Below are positions 32,435-44,880 of a stretch of DNA of 64,000 nucleotides, one piece after another. Positions within the stretch are counted from its first letter, which is position 1. Every line of letters begins with the position of its first letter. The stretch comes from Platycnemis pennipes (Eukaryota > Arthropoda > Insecta > Odonata > Platycnemididae): assembly GCA_933228895.1 (NCBI GenBank), contig OW121849.1, positions 44,796,354 to 44,860,353 on the forward strand, given 5' to 3'. Below the pieces are notes generated by a model. The model was given only the letters and a program-made list of their open reading frames with translations, made no database searches and was not told where the DNA came from. A program made the position numbers and the translations under genes.

Positions 32435-33420
32435 AAATGAAGATGTTCGTCCTGAAAAAATTTAATGCTGCAAGTTCTGTTTTAACCGACCAGATATACT
32501 CTCTCCTATTGCACCTTTTGGTATATCCCTTGTTGAGGACACTTCAGCTCTAACTCTCCAGATTACCGTTACGAACGTTAGATAGAAACCAGTGACTGAG
32601 CACCTTTCCTCGCAGTGGTCACCCCGAGGAAATCATTTCACATGACCTGCCTGACACAGATGCAGTTAGTTCAGATTCTCACGTCAAAAATACATTGCTC
32701 ACACAAATCATTCACAGTTTTAGCTTCATGAATTACTAAAACTTTGAAGTGGCGAATGCTGAATGCTATTTCGGCTCCAGGATATTGTGCTTTCCCATTT
32801 GATAGTAATATAAGAATATAATTCACTCAATTAAGGTGAACTTCGCGTGAGTACCTGGGAAATATTGTTACAATTAAAGCCATCTTTGCGCTTTAAATTA
32901 CTAGTGCTTCACATTCTGGACCTTAGAACTTGTGGGGAAATACCTTGGTATCTGACAAAAAAACAGTGAAACCTTATGCTTCTCCACCTTACTTCAATGA
33001 GTGCTTTACTTGGATGGACTATATCATGCCTTTTTTTATTCTCTTAAATAGTTTTTCATTCTCTCAGTGGGTATTTTTGAAACGGACACTTAAAATTTCC
33101 GATGAAAATGACCCGTGACCGTGAACCCACGGCCTTGGTCATGGTCGGAGGGTTTACAATTCACCGGATAATTCGTGTTGCTTAGCAAGCGGTGGCCTAG
33201 AAAGTTAAATCAATATGGCTGCCCGTTATGCTGCGCGGAAACCTACTGAAACCAAACGAGAAAGCACACCCATATCCTCCGCTGCCAAATTAACACCAAA
33301 TAGGCAACTGAAAAGTGTATTTTTGTTTTTAATTTTGTATATCTGTGTATATGAGCTCTCTATCGCAATCCATTACACAACGCATATCATATGCGTTGAA
33401 AAAAGCAATAAAAAGGTTTT
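32435..33420. other. Unassigned sequence
   Basis: An ATG at 33,215 in good context opens 69 codons (MAARYAARKPTETKRESTPI), but no splice site or homology supports it. Confidence 0.3.
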
Positions 33421-33490
33421 CTAGGCCGAGAATCGAAACATAGACCTTCCTCTAACCGGACGAATGCGCAGACCACCGGGTTTCCCGACA
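33421..33490 (-). repeat. tRNA-like SINE head
   Basis: Minus strand: CCGGTGGTCTGCGCATTCGT (box A-like) and TATGTTTCGATTCTCGGCC (box B-like). Confidence 0.4.
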
Positions 33491-34690
33491 TTCCTCGCAA
33501 TCACCTGATCTCAAAGGCATTTTTTAGGAAAATCTTGAAAATTTCTATGTGATTAGTATGAATGCTATACGTTACACTGGTGGATTACTCCGGAATGCGC
33601 ATTAAGCGTCAATCATTCTGACTGTATTTATTTTCATAAAATTCAATAAATAATTTTTAATAATTATACCTCCGTAAAAAACACGAACTATTACAACCTT
33701 CACGCCTTTCGAGGGATTGAGTACACAGCAATCTGCGAACTCCGCAATACAAGTTATGCTAGAATTAGTCTCATAATTACTTGATATCACACGATAAATC
33801 ACTACCTCTTAAAATTTAGATTTCAGTTTGTAACAGTGGTATATGACTAAAAGCCTGCTTTTATATTCTTTTTTTATCTCCAGGCATAAAGAGTTTCGGG
33901 TGTATTTTTAAGCGTCTTGTTGCCATTGTAATTCTAAGATATCTAAGCTACAAAGGTTTGAAATTGATGTTATGATGAATGCCTATGACCATTAACTGAC
34001 GCCTGAAGTTTGTAAATTAAAGCATAAAATCTTATCTCGTATTTGATTAACGTAATAATTCCTATGAAAAACAAGCTCTTTATCTTCAAGAAAATTATAG
34101 ACCAGCATTTTATTACCCATTAAGTCGTGAAAATCAGATCATGCTTCACACTCCACTACGGAAAGTATATATTTTGATTCTATTGCCGATTAAGTCATCA
34201 TGATATTCTGCCATTCAAAATTTTGGTGCCCTCGAAGTTGTAGAGGAATTTGGCTCTAAAAATCTTCACTCCGAAATCGCAAGTCTTTTGAACATAAGAA
34301 AGTGAGTGAATTACACGTGCTGTCCTGCTGTAATTCATGCACGAAAGCTGATAAAAGCGGGCACATAAGGGAGAATCACAGGCAGAGAAAACAACTTCGT
34401 TGATAACAAACTCGAGTAGGAAAATACAGTAGCAAGCAGTAACTAAGCATTCTCATTTAACATTTATATGAGTATTTTTTTGTTTCGAGCAACCTCGAAT
34501 TGCATCACCTCGCATTCCTAGTACATAACCCAAACGCTCTCATTTAAACATGCTGCAGTGAATCACACTAAATCTGCATAATAGAATTTGTGCAAATCTG
34601 CACAAATCGTACGGCGTCAGGAGTAACTACGTGAAATTTCTTCGTGGTGGAAAAGGAACCAACTTCGCAAATTTCACTAATTTTTTTTTA
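33491..34690. other. Unassigned AT-rich sequence
   Basis: A strong acceptor (TTCTTTTTTTATCTCCAG, 33,883) is followed in one frame by about 30 open codons but has no clear donor. It is not called. Confidence 0.3.
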
Positions 34691-34724
34691 TTCTCCAGGT
34701 GAATCACCAGATTCACCTGGAGAA
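34691..34724. repeat. Perfect 15-bp stem hairpin
   Basis: TTCTCCAGGTGAATC, loop ACCA, GATTCACCTGGAGAA. Confidence 0.9.
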
Positions 34725-35685
34725 ACTTTCGAAACCCGGTGTATCGGGATGGCACTAAATTATCACGACAACCTTCATGTTTGACGTTCTTTATTACTCT
34801 GACGCACAATGCTGAACAAACAGGTTAGGCCGGCACACAGTGCTGCCACCTATATTACATACACAGTGTTGGCAACTATATTACACCCGGGTCGTGCATA
34901 ATAATTTGTACTACATCTAGTGTTCCAAGCGAAATTCAAAACTTCGAAAAGGAAAATGCTCTTGTTGTTCTAAACGATAAGCTATTGGCCTATCAGCCTC
35001 CTTTTCTCCTCCCCTCCTGCACCTGACGCAACTGACTTCTGTCCGTTTTGGATTTCTTGAACCACCTGATTGAAAGGAGAGGCATTTATTTTCCACCTAC
35101 ACCACGTAAAGCTTTAGTATTGTAACGGTTTTAAGCCATCATGACATGAATTACAGATGGCACTTATGCTACGTAATGAAAATTGAAAAATACGAACCAT
35201 GGAATCGTCTGAGTTGTGACTGTTTATCCTGTGTTCTGCGTAGCACCATCTATCGTTTTTTATTATTATTATCTCGTGGTGATCTAGCTTGATTTAATGA
35301 TTTCCTAGGCCGTACTTTTTTCTTTGAACGAGAACTATTTATTGGGAATTTTTTGAAGTCCATTTTCCTGTGTACTATTGTGATTTAACATAGCTATTTT
35401 TGTTTTATAGCATTATTTAATTTCATCTCCTTTTCCACCATCCTTATTTTGTCATCATTCCTCGTCTCTGCCTCCGAAAAATTATGAGATTACAGCCAGT
35501 AACTAGGTATTCTCATGTAACATTTATAAGAGTATTTTTTAAGTTTCAAGCAGCTTTTTATTTTGTGAGTTTAGATAATTATTTTTCCCACTGTGCTGAG
35601 TAAAGCGATGTTTTTCTAGACCTAACTTCTCAAATTTTTATGGTAGGCCTCAGAAGGCTAGGTATAAATCAAAATAATTTCATAC
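34725..35685. other. Unassigned sequence
   Basis: Nothing recognised. Confidence 0.35.
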
Positions 35686-35885
35686 TTAGGAAAGAAGAAA
35701 AACTTAGCTAGTTCCACAAATATTTAATCACATGCGACCGGTTTCGATACAGTGTATCATCTTCTGGCTCGCCAGAAGATGATACACTGAAACCGGTCGC
35801 ATGTGATTAAATATTTGTGGAACTAGCTAAGTTTTTCTTCTTTCCTAATCATGAAGGAGTTTCATCAAGTTACGCCTCAAACCAT
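35686..35885. repeat. 163-bp near-perfect palindrome with family tail
   Basis: The arms (35,686-35,768 and 35,771-35,848) are inverse complements over about 78 bases and differ only by a 5-base GATAC insertion in the left arm; the loop is 2 bases. The arms contain CACATGCGACCGGTTTC and ATATTTGTGGAACTAGC. TTTCATCAAGTTACGCCTCA follows as in other fold-back copies. Confidence 0.9.
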
Positions 35886-38800
35886 TGGATAATTTCATAC
35901 CATTGACTTTGCAATGGTTGAGACAATTGCTTGGATATATAGTCTGACGTGCGCCACGGAGCTGCTCTAAGCCAGTTATTTGTCGTATTGTCACATTTTA
36001 CTCCATTACTCCTTAGCTGCTTTCTCTTCTCTAAGCGAAGTGCACTAATTTAATAGAGTTAAATTAAGTTCTTTAATTCTTTCACATTCTTTATCGATAT
36101 CACACTACAAATATAAGCCCTTCGTTGGTAGGCTCTTTATCAGACCTTGTCCTGTTTATCATATTCTTGACCCCCTTGCAGTAGCCCCGTGAGTTTTAAA
36201 CTCGTTAAATGCTCTAATACTTTAGTTCTGAGGAAACATTTGCCTGTAAATCTGAATGTATTGTTCCATTGAATTTAATAACTTGGAAACCAAAATGGGT
36301 TAGTCCATGCTATCAATTCATTTCCTTAAAAAATCTTACCGTCAGTTAACTTTTACTTGCGATTTTATTCTCGGATAATCAAAATTATTTTATTCCTGCA
36401 TTGCACTAAGTATACCTTTAAGTGTATTAAATGAGCATAGAATAAAGGAGCATCATGTCGTAAGGACTGGGCTGTTTTAGCCGAAGGAGGTTGAGAATAT
36501 GTTTTTTTAAATTAAAATCACAAATATGATGACAGGATTTTACATGTATTTAACAGTGAGTCTTCTTTAAGGGGCTCTGAGGAATGTGCTCACGTAATGT
36601 ATTTTAATGGCGATTTTATATTTTAGATTTTCTTTTACGGTGTCCTTTTTATTCGTTTGTTTTAAGTTACTAAGGAGCAATATCCCTTCATTGTTCACCC
36701 ATTCGAACGTTCGTCGCCATAAATTTCATTACTCTAAGAAGTTTTGGAACAGTACAAGACCAACTGCGTTTTTGCGTTCCACTCTTAACTGCGATAGCAG
36801 CAGTTACGTAACCTTTCCCTCCATTTACTCCCATTCTTGATTTATCGCTTTTAAGACTTCAACGTCGTACTCCAAATGGGAACAAATATGGGACTTTGTG
36901 AATGCCATGAAACTGCCTGTTTCAAATTGTCCTTGTTTCTAATTTTGTCATGCATTTCTGTGTTTATCCCTCCCCCCAAGTAAGTTCTTCTCGAAAACCC
37001 GTGATATTTAATATAATAAATGCTGATGTTTTTATTCCTTGCAGCCTATCAGAACTGTTTTCGAAAGGAATTCGACACTTTTATTGAATTTATTACGCAT
37101 TGACGAACATTATTTTTAAGTTATTTATTAATACAATTTTTTCGCAAATTCTTTCGTATTAATTCCTCGATGTCATTTTAAAACTGGCGCTGTTATATTT
37201 CATCAACGCTTAGAACTATTGTCAGCATATTCAAGGATAAAAATGTCAATTTTTTATTGCATAATACTCACAGCCTTGGTATTAACTTCCACCCTAATGT
37301 CCTATTTCGAATTCTATTCAAATCCTTTAAAACACAATAGTACCTAATAGAATGTATATATACTCATCATGTGTACATAGCATTGACATTTATAGAAACC
37401 CATTACTTTGACATTTATACACTCCAATAAGGAAGGCATGCTTCTCTCAGTGATACGCTTCACAGCTGCCTACTTAGAAAAAACAGTAATTTAATTTATT
37501 CAACGCAAAAACCAAATGTCCTATCCTTGTCGCTCGGGAAAGTGTGCTGTGATGAGTGTACTTACACACATATACAACCTCTTTGAAGGAATAAAATTAT
37601 CATTCCCCTTATTCTTTCCTTGATTTTCATCAACCTAAATACTCTAAGAAATGGAGGTCTTTGGGAGTTGGCTCTAAAATGTTGCAAGTGACCGAGTGTT
37701 ATCGTAGAATTTATTTACTACGTTGCATAACACTGGAAAAACCGGTCATGTTGTCGAAAACAGTTCAGGAAAGAACGTACGTGTAGCTCTACCAGGATCA
37801 CAGATTCAAACCAAAGGCTGAGCAAGGATCCCTAAGATTTCACGTCACTGAAATTGGTACTTGATGAGGTTAACCCTCACTCATCAAACCTGCGGTTGAC
37901 GACATTTTTTAGAAGAAAAATTGAAATGAGACTGCCTTCTACGAAGAAATCGTCCCAGATTAGAAAGTTACAGAACAGCCGCTTTTACATCTTTCTACAG
38001 GCCTTCATTAATTTGGCAAATCAGATAATCTGAGCCGAAATTCGTCCTTTCGTTGATTGGAGAATTTTTTTCCTACGTACAGTTCGTGATCACCAGAACC
38101 AAGTTATACTTACCTATATTTTGATTGCTAGGCTTCGTTATCGACCAGGAATGGTGTCATAAAGCTCTATAGCCTCCGGGTTACAGGAAAGTATACCACT
38201 GCAAACGTATTTCTTGATTTCGCGGTGAAGAATTTTATATACCTGACAAAGTGTCCGGAGCTTGATCAACCTAATAAAACTATATCGGATGGAGCTATTA
38301 TTGGTCAACTTACTCTTCGCATCTCTCTGGCAGTTGCACTTATGATTTTGAGGAAAATGTCAACTTTTCTAGAGCGTAGTTGATTGGACGTGCTGGACTG
38401 AATTTGGAAAGTTCATTTTGCTTGTGTTCTTTAAGATAAGCAAGAGAAGATATCATACGTTTAGTTCTATGCTGTTCGTAGTGGGTACTCTTGGAGCTTA
38501 TGCGCTAGTTTTCATTCATATCGCCTGAAAGCTATTTAAAAATGAAGGCATAGGTAGAGTAGAATTTTCTCTGACAAGGATCCTGATTTCTAAGCACAAG
38601 GAACATCTCAAATCGACTATTAAAGTACAAAGTATATGGAATCAAATTGGAGTAATTATTTCAAGAACATTGTTGGTTTTCTCAGAGAAAAATTTATTAA
38701 AGTTTTTAACTGAGAATAAAGCATCGTTCCACCACGTAATGAACGTGATACTCTACATCTTTTATTCTGCTGATTTGCTTTCTTGGGTGCCAATCCCCAA
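35886..38800. other. Long AT-rich stretch without recognised genes
   Basis: Nothing is supported by splice signals, repeats or open frames. Confidence 0.35.
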
Positions 38801-39330
38801 TTTTTAGCGAAGTCAGCATCCGCGCTAAAAGCGCTCCAACCGCCTTGATTTGGGGCTGTGAGAACACGGATTGAATGCCTCGCGTCACTCTTCGCGTCTG
38901 TTTCTCTCGCCTGGATCCCTTGCTTCTCAAATAAATCGCTTAGGCATCGCAGCTGTAATCCCGACTAAATGTTTTAGCATCTGTCCGAAACTATTTCAGC
39001 GAACCGCGATGTTGGTAGCCGAGGACCTTGGGGCGAGGGAGGGCCCCTCGAAGGGAAATGTTTTTTTTCCAAAAGGAAAGGAGGGAAAAAAGGCTTTGCG
39101 CGGGAGACTCCAGTGGTCATTGCGAGAGAGAGGTTGGGAGGGGGGAGCGTCTTCAAATGGCTTCCCCGGGTTCGGTCGGCGTCTTCTTGGAAATAGGGTG
39201 AGTCTTCGTCGGACCTCAAGGTTGTCCAGTCTGCAATCGATCAGGAAGCGATCTAGCGCACTGCGAGTTCTGATAAACCACATGATTTCGCATACTATGT
39301 AAAATGCATACACAAAACTCCAATCCAATT
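38801..39330. other. GC-richer segment with long frames on both strands
   Basis: A 143-codon + frame and 110- and 81-codon minus frames overlap at 38,871-39,328. They are all Arg-, Ser- and Gly-rich, as expected for chance frames in GC-rich DNA. The + frame has no ATG at its assigned start. It may be regulatory or an old repeat. Confidence 0.3.
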
Positions 39331-41490
39331 CCCGTTTTATATCCCCATCGGATTAATTCCTTGCTTTCCATCGAGGAAAGAGAAGCAATTCATGAAAAAT
39401 TGCCATAAGAAGCTGCAATTCACTATATGGGATGGGCTCAACTAATATGAGTGCTAAAGACTCGGTGCCACGTTTTTGCGAGTGTATCTCTTGTTTGACT
39501 TTTCTTGAGACATCGGGGAATCAATCTAAGTCACAAGGTCAAATGCTAATGATAAAATAAATTAAACAGACTGCAGGACAAGCAGGCTCAAGGACTTATT
39601 TTCCTCTCGCAGTGTTCTCGGCGAAATAATATAAAGCGATTAAGGATATCTGGTATTTTAAAAAGTTATAACTGCTTTCCCAAGTTTCATCTTAGTTTTT
39701 ATACTCACATTTATGAACGAGAGAGCTGAAATGTGCCATAAATAGATTTAAGGGCTGGTTTTCTGAACAAATAGTTGATCCATGAGGAACCAAAAATAAT
39801 TTTATTCAATCTAACATTGAATGTATCACACAATTAAGGGTGGCAATTGTCATACGCAAGGAAACCTTTTCCTCTATTCACTCTTGTATTTACCAGTGGT
39901 TCATAATTGTATTCAAATTTCAAAGGAACTCAAGTTGACCATGTGGTAATTTCCTAATTCATTGAACACGTTCTTTTCGTGCCAATTCTAGGAGATAAAG
40001 GAAAATGATGCGACCTTGCCAGGTCAATCAACTCAACCGCTGTTTTATATCTCAATAATTACGTCTTCGCGTAGTAATGGAAGGAAGTCACGTGATGCCT
40101 CCACGTGGCTACACACTCCCTTTGATATCGTTTTCGATTAAACCACGCGCAATTGGTGTCACCGTCCAAAATTATGGTTCAATTATAATATTTTTTTCAT
40201 CACCAAAGGAAGCTGTTTGTTTTTTATATTTACACAAAATGTAAATTTATCAGTTTTTTGGACAACTTTCTTAAAAATATCACTATCATCGCAATATAAT
40301 AATTTATTACTCCTAAACAGCTTATAATTTTAAGTAGGTACTTGATAATGTACACACAATACGAAAGTTAAAATAGAGGATTCCTGGATATAATCACGGA
40401 GAATAAAATGTTTTGGTGCTATCATCATTGAAGGCCGGTGCCTTATACACGCATTGCATACAATTATGACAGATTAACATAACTGCAAAAATGCGTGTGG
40501 CTTATTCGTATAATCTTTTTTTGTCACAATGATCACATCCATACTGAAAAATAGTCTTGAAAAATTAGCTAAGGAATCTTTTGTTTACAATAATCAATAT
40601 TAATGAAAATGTGTCTTTCTTCGGATTGTGAACAGTTCTCAATCACCCAAAACCGTATTTCACTTAGGTGCTGATTCAGTACGTTTGTCTTCAAAATCAA
40701 GGAAGACTGACTGTAGAAAGCGAAATCTAAGGCCTAGCAACCCCATTGGAAATAAAGATGCTGCTGAACACAATAGCAGTTCAGAAGTTCAAGGTCACGT
40801 GCAGATAACATGCTTCGTCGGTCTTTATCATTAGGTCATTATCCCAATATTGATTTTTCGTTGGTTCATTTCGGCGACTGGAAAGGCCTGTGGATGTTTT
40901 AACTTAGTGCAGTTTTGGTGGCATAATTTAAGTACTACAACGGCTGCAGTCGTATTACAACGTAAACTCAAGCACCGAGTAATCAACTATGTGTGATAAT
41001 AGTATCAGTGTTCTAGGTAAAAAATTTAGTTTAGGATCCCAGAGCCATTCTTTTGCTGCTATCGCGAACAGCAGGCTTTTGAATACTGCCTCCGAAAATC
41101 GCCCCAACATTGCAGACCGCATCATAAGTCGTTAAATAATTCTGTCTGTATGCGATGAATATTTCTTCCGAAGACTACCCCCCTACCTCCCTATTCTAAG
41201 TTGTGGGTAATAGCTCGGTAGGCATCTTCCAAGACTGGACGAAAACTGACCAAAGGAAGAGCCTAAAATGCAATAATCTTCGTTCTGAGTCCGCACGGCT
41301 ACTTAAGGGGCAGGAATGACTCCGTTTAAGCTAGCGCGTGACCTGACTTTATACTAATCTAGCGTGTTTCAGGATGATAGAGTACTTCACCAATTTTTCA
41401 TTAGTTGGCTAAAAAAATGGAAAGAGAAGGGGACCCTCGAACAACAAGTTAATAAGAATCTGTTTTGATTCAATGGAATGCTTGGCATGA
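39331..41490. other. Unassigned sequence
   Basis: A + segment at 40,636-40,793 lies between CAG and GGTCAC and is open for 52 codons with a polar, protein-like composition (SSQSPKTVFHLGADS). The donor is poor and the phase does not fit the other exons. It is not called. Confidence 0.3.
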
Positions 41491-41866
41491 GCATTCCATT
41501 TTCGTGAGATGGTGAACAAAATCAAAGTTCTTTGGCTCGTTTATATATTTATCTCTCGCCTGAAAGTATTCATTGCACGCGTTCAATATCTTTTCTCGGT
41601 CATTATTACTTCTTGAGTTGCATTATTGTTAAACCTATTGTGTATGTATATTTCTTTTGTGTTAATTTATCATTATTTGATTCCTATAAGTGTATTCTTT
41701 ACTTATTTTTTTTAACATCGGATTGTAATTGTTTTAAGTATTGACCACTATTTCTTTTATATATTTATTTTGACGAGGGGTTAGATGGCAGAAGGGACAG
41801 TTTTGTCTCAATCTCGCCCCAATAAAGACCTTTTATTATTATTATTATTATTGTTATTATTATTTT
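41491..41866 (+). mobile_element. LINE 3' end with TTA-repeat tail
   Basis: An AT-rich 3' untranslated segment ends GACGAGGGGTTAGATGGCAG, then TCTCGCCCCAATAAAGACC, then (TTA)n to 41,866. A signal AATAAA just before a simple triplet tail is the usual 3' end of CR1- or Jockey-like elements. No coding part remains upstream. Confidence 0.7.
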
Positions 41867-43386
41867 CATACGTTTTTTTCAAAGCTTTGAGAGGACTTGA
41901 AGCTAAGAAGTCAAGGTTTGCTAATGATTTGCATGCATTTGAATGCAGGTTATAGATGTAAAAATCCTCTAAAATGTTACGTTGTTTGCCAACATAATAT
42001 TCCGGTGTCTAACCTGAAAGCAGATTACAGCGTGAATATAATTAAAACACTCGTTTTTATAGGCAATATGAGTCATCATTGGTGACTGAATGATAATATT
42101 TAGATATATTTCTTTACATTACATCGAACGGTTACTGGGCAATCCCTTGGGCTCTTATTAAATTATTTTGTTATTTATCTCTTGGAGTACATAAGACCTA
42201 ATGATCTGCAAGCGTTTGTCACGGCTTCTCCTCTTGATAGAATGATAGATGTAAAGCTCTAACAATTTGAAAATGTCGGACTATCATGCATATTAATAAT
42301 TCATCTAAATTTTCTTGAGACTGGTCAATGTTCCAGGCTTCGCACGGAATTGATAAGTTCACCGCTAACCGTTTTTAACGATATCGTTTTCTAATCCAAA
42401 ATAGATATTACAAGTTGAATGCCACATTTTGGTGGGCATTAGAAACCTGAATTGGTAAACGTACCCTCTTGCTACTAAAAACAGTGATACCAGCACCTTT
42501 AATGTTATTAATATTTTCTACATTGAGTGTCCTCTCAAACAGTGACGACCCATTTATCCTTCATTCCTACGGTGAACGAAAACTTATACATCGCTGATTG
42601 TATTCCCAGACCAAAACCATTTCCCCGAACTCTGTTCAATCATTTAAAAATACGATAACGACCATTGTTCTATGCTCAAGTGGTATGATAGCGATAAGCT
42701 ACAATGGACAATGCTTTAGGATTTCCAGAAACTGTACCACCAAAGTTGCTAAGCTTTGATTTCCGACTCAAACCCTTGAATTCGTTTTAAAATGACTCGC
42801 GTAACCTTATCTGAATATATCTTTAAATAACACGCAACTTTCTCATTCTAGCAACGTTTTAAGATTTCACCGTCATTATATTTCGCCTACCGTGACTGTA
42901 GAAATGAAAAGATGAACTGTTTCTGTGCAAGTAACGATTTCTCACTACCCAGAAGTTTTTACATAATGGTACTATTGCGCAAAAGTGCATGTCATACTTT
43001 CAGTTGTCAACATCGGAATGTGACCTACAATGCACGCAAGAGATAAGTTTCGCACACAGTTTCTACCCGACATTAGCAGCTTAAAAGTAACTACCGAAGA
43101 AAAATTTGCCCTCAGTGTTACATGCCATGCTTTGTTGAAACCTTAAATTTAAAAATGTTCACTTTTTTATTTTGTATTTTTTTACCGTAAAATTCTTTGT
43201 GCAACGTCAGCGGATTGGACTGTTTAGAGTTGGGGACCTCTGTTAGTAAGATTAGCACTACATTCAGGCACCACAAATGGCAAATTAAGTGCATCTCCTT
43301 TCAAAACTGATTTGAAAACACGTTCCCGTATCCGCAGCCTGAGGGCATTATAGAGTGTATGCAAAAGCCTTGTGTTTTTTTTTCAG
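41867..43386. other. Unassigned sequence
   Basis: Nothing recognised. Confidence 0.35.
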
Positions 43387-43461
43387 GTATTCTTGAAATT
43401 TGGTCATTTAATCTCCGGAATATTTATCCATGTGTCAGGTGTTGGCAGAGGAGACGTCAAG
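43387..43461 (+). CDS. Tentative internal exon
   Basis: After the T-run acceptor GTTTTTTTTTCAG, the frame reads VFLKFGHLISGIFIHVSGVG then RGDVK to a weak donor AAG|GTAAAA, phase 0 to phase 0. The same frame continues past the donor (VKIPTPDVPITIRSIFFLEE, ending AFKCRKG and TGA at 43,578), so it may instead be a final exon. The composition (beta-strand-like, GDVKVKIPTPD) looks protein-like but no family is recognised. The phase would allow joining to the exon at 59,711; nothing proves that they belong together. Confidence 0.3.
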
Positions 43462-43578
43462 GTAAAAATACCCACTCCAGACGTTCCAATCACAATTCGA
43501 TCGATTTTTTTCCTCGAGGAAACCCGATGCGATGGGCTTGGAAAGCCTACCGAAGCATTTAAATGTAGAAAAGGGTGA

Positions 43579-44549
43579 TTTGAAAGAGGTGGGGAAACAA
43601 ATTTCGTCTTAAAATGTTCAATTATAGTTGGCCAATGGAAAAACTTAACTCATTTCCCTGGCAAAAGAGTCCTGAAACAACGTGCAAACAGTTCTCGGAA
43701 CTCACTCACCCAACTCTTACCACGAAAGCAGTGCTCGCTTCTTGTCGTCATTTGTCCCACTCTCGCTAGATGCCCTGAGTGAGTTGTCTCGCCTAAAGCT
43801 CTACACCCAGCTCTGCATTCTTAATACAGAGCTTTATTCTAGCCGAGGACGAGACATCGAGGGAAGTACGTACATAAGTGGAATAGAATTATTTATCCAA
43901 TCTGGTGCTATTTCAAGACAAATTCATTAGCCTCGACACAATTAGTGAACGAATTTTAGGAATTCGAACGTAGCAGTTGCGGGAGAAATACCGTGATTAC
44001 TGCTTCGACAATTTTATTCAATTTTTCTAATGAAAATTTATATCACAAGTTATGAATTATCGTTTATTCTGCTCTCGTAACAGTGGGTCAGGTTGGTTGT
44101 GTTTTGGCTCATCGTACACCCCAGAAGACTTTAGGCTAATAATAGTCCTTTATCGAGCCCTTATCAAGTTCCATAAAACCTAAAGATTTCTTAAAAGTCG
44201 GCAGGATAAGTTATTGAATGCTCACATAAACTAAGAAATCAGCCTTAATGGGTTAGTAAAAAGGAAACATTTTCCATTTTCGTTGGCGTATACACGTGAT
44301 GCACGTCGACATACCTGAATTTTCTTGTAAAGGAGATAAAGTAATTTCGTGGAACAATTGAAGCCGAACTGCTGAACTTGGGTTATGATACAGTTAACTC
44401 TTAAACCAGATAGAGGGTTTGGGAAGAAATTATTGTGGAAATTCTGTATCACAAACATAGTTTAATTTTATTTTATTGCAACAATATATCGTATCCGATT
44501 TCCGATAATTTCCTTGAGTCATTCTTTGCTTCATAAACATCAGGCAATA
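43579..44549. other. Unassigned sequence
   Basis: Nothing recognised. Confidence 0.35.
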
Positions 44550-44880
44550 ATACTATGATTGGTTTTACACAGCTCTCCACTCGAATCTCCTATCAGTTAA
44601 CGTCTTCATATTTACAAGAATCTCCTCTTTTATGTAACAACTTGCGCTTTATATTCCATGCGAGTCCTTCATTTTACCGTTTTCCCATTTTACTTTCCCT
44701 CGACAATGTTCTTCAGCAGGCCATCATTTCTCAAGATATGGCCGATTAAGTTGTTCCGTCTTCTTTTTAAGGTTTTCAGAAGATTTCTCTTTCACCCACT
44801 CTTCTAAGCACTTCTCTGCTAGTTACTTAGATCCATTTTATCTTCGTCATTCTTATGTAGATGTTTTCATTTGTTATGGT
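44550..44880 (-). pseudogene. Degenerate LINE 3' coding end, second copy
   Basis: TATGGCCGATTAAGTTGTTCC, followed by TTTAAGGTTTTCAGAAGATTTC, matches the 59.29-kb segment TATGGCCGATTAAGTTGTCCC / TTAGGGTTTTCATAAGACC. The preceding TCTCCTATCAGTTAACGTC corresponds to TCTCCTATCGGCTAACCTC. It is riddled with stops. Confidence 0.6.

Noticed and set aside
33215..33424. ATG in good context opening MAARYAARKP
   Set aside because: The frame soon runs into AT-rich hydrophobic sequence; no donor or homology.
33884..33990. Exon-like frame after a strong acceptor
   Set aside because: No consensus donor and a strongly hydrophobic chance-like peptide.
38871..39328. 143-codon + frame and 110-codon minus frame
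   Set aside because: Overlapping frames on both strands in a GC-rich patch; no ATG at the + start, no splice sites, biased R/S/G composition.
40636..40793. Possible exon SSQSPKTVFHLG...
   Set aside because: Poor donor (GTCACG), modest acceptor, and phase that does not fit any neighbour.
41830..41866. CRISPR-like or satellite repeat
   Set aside because: It is a simple TTA microsatellite tail of a LINE 3' end; no spacer structure exists anywhere in the window.
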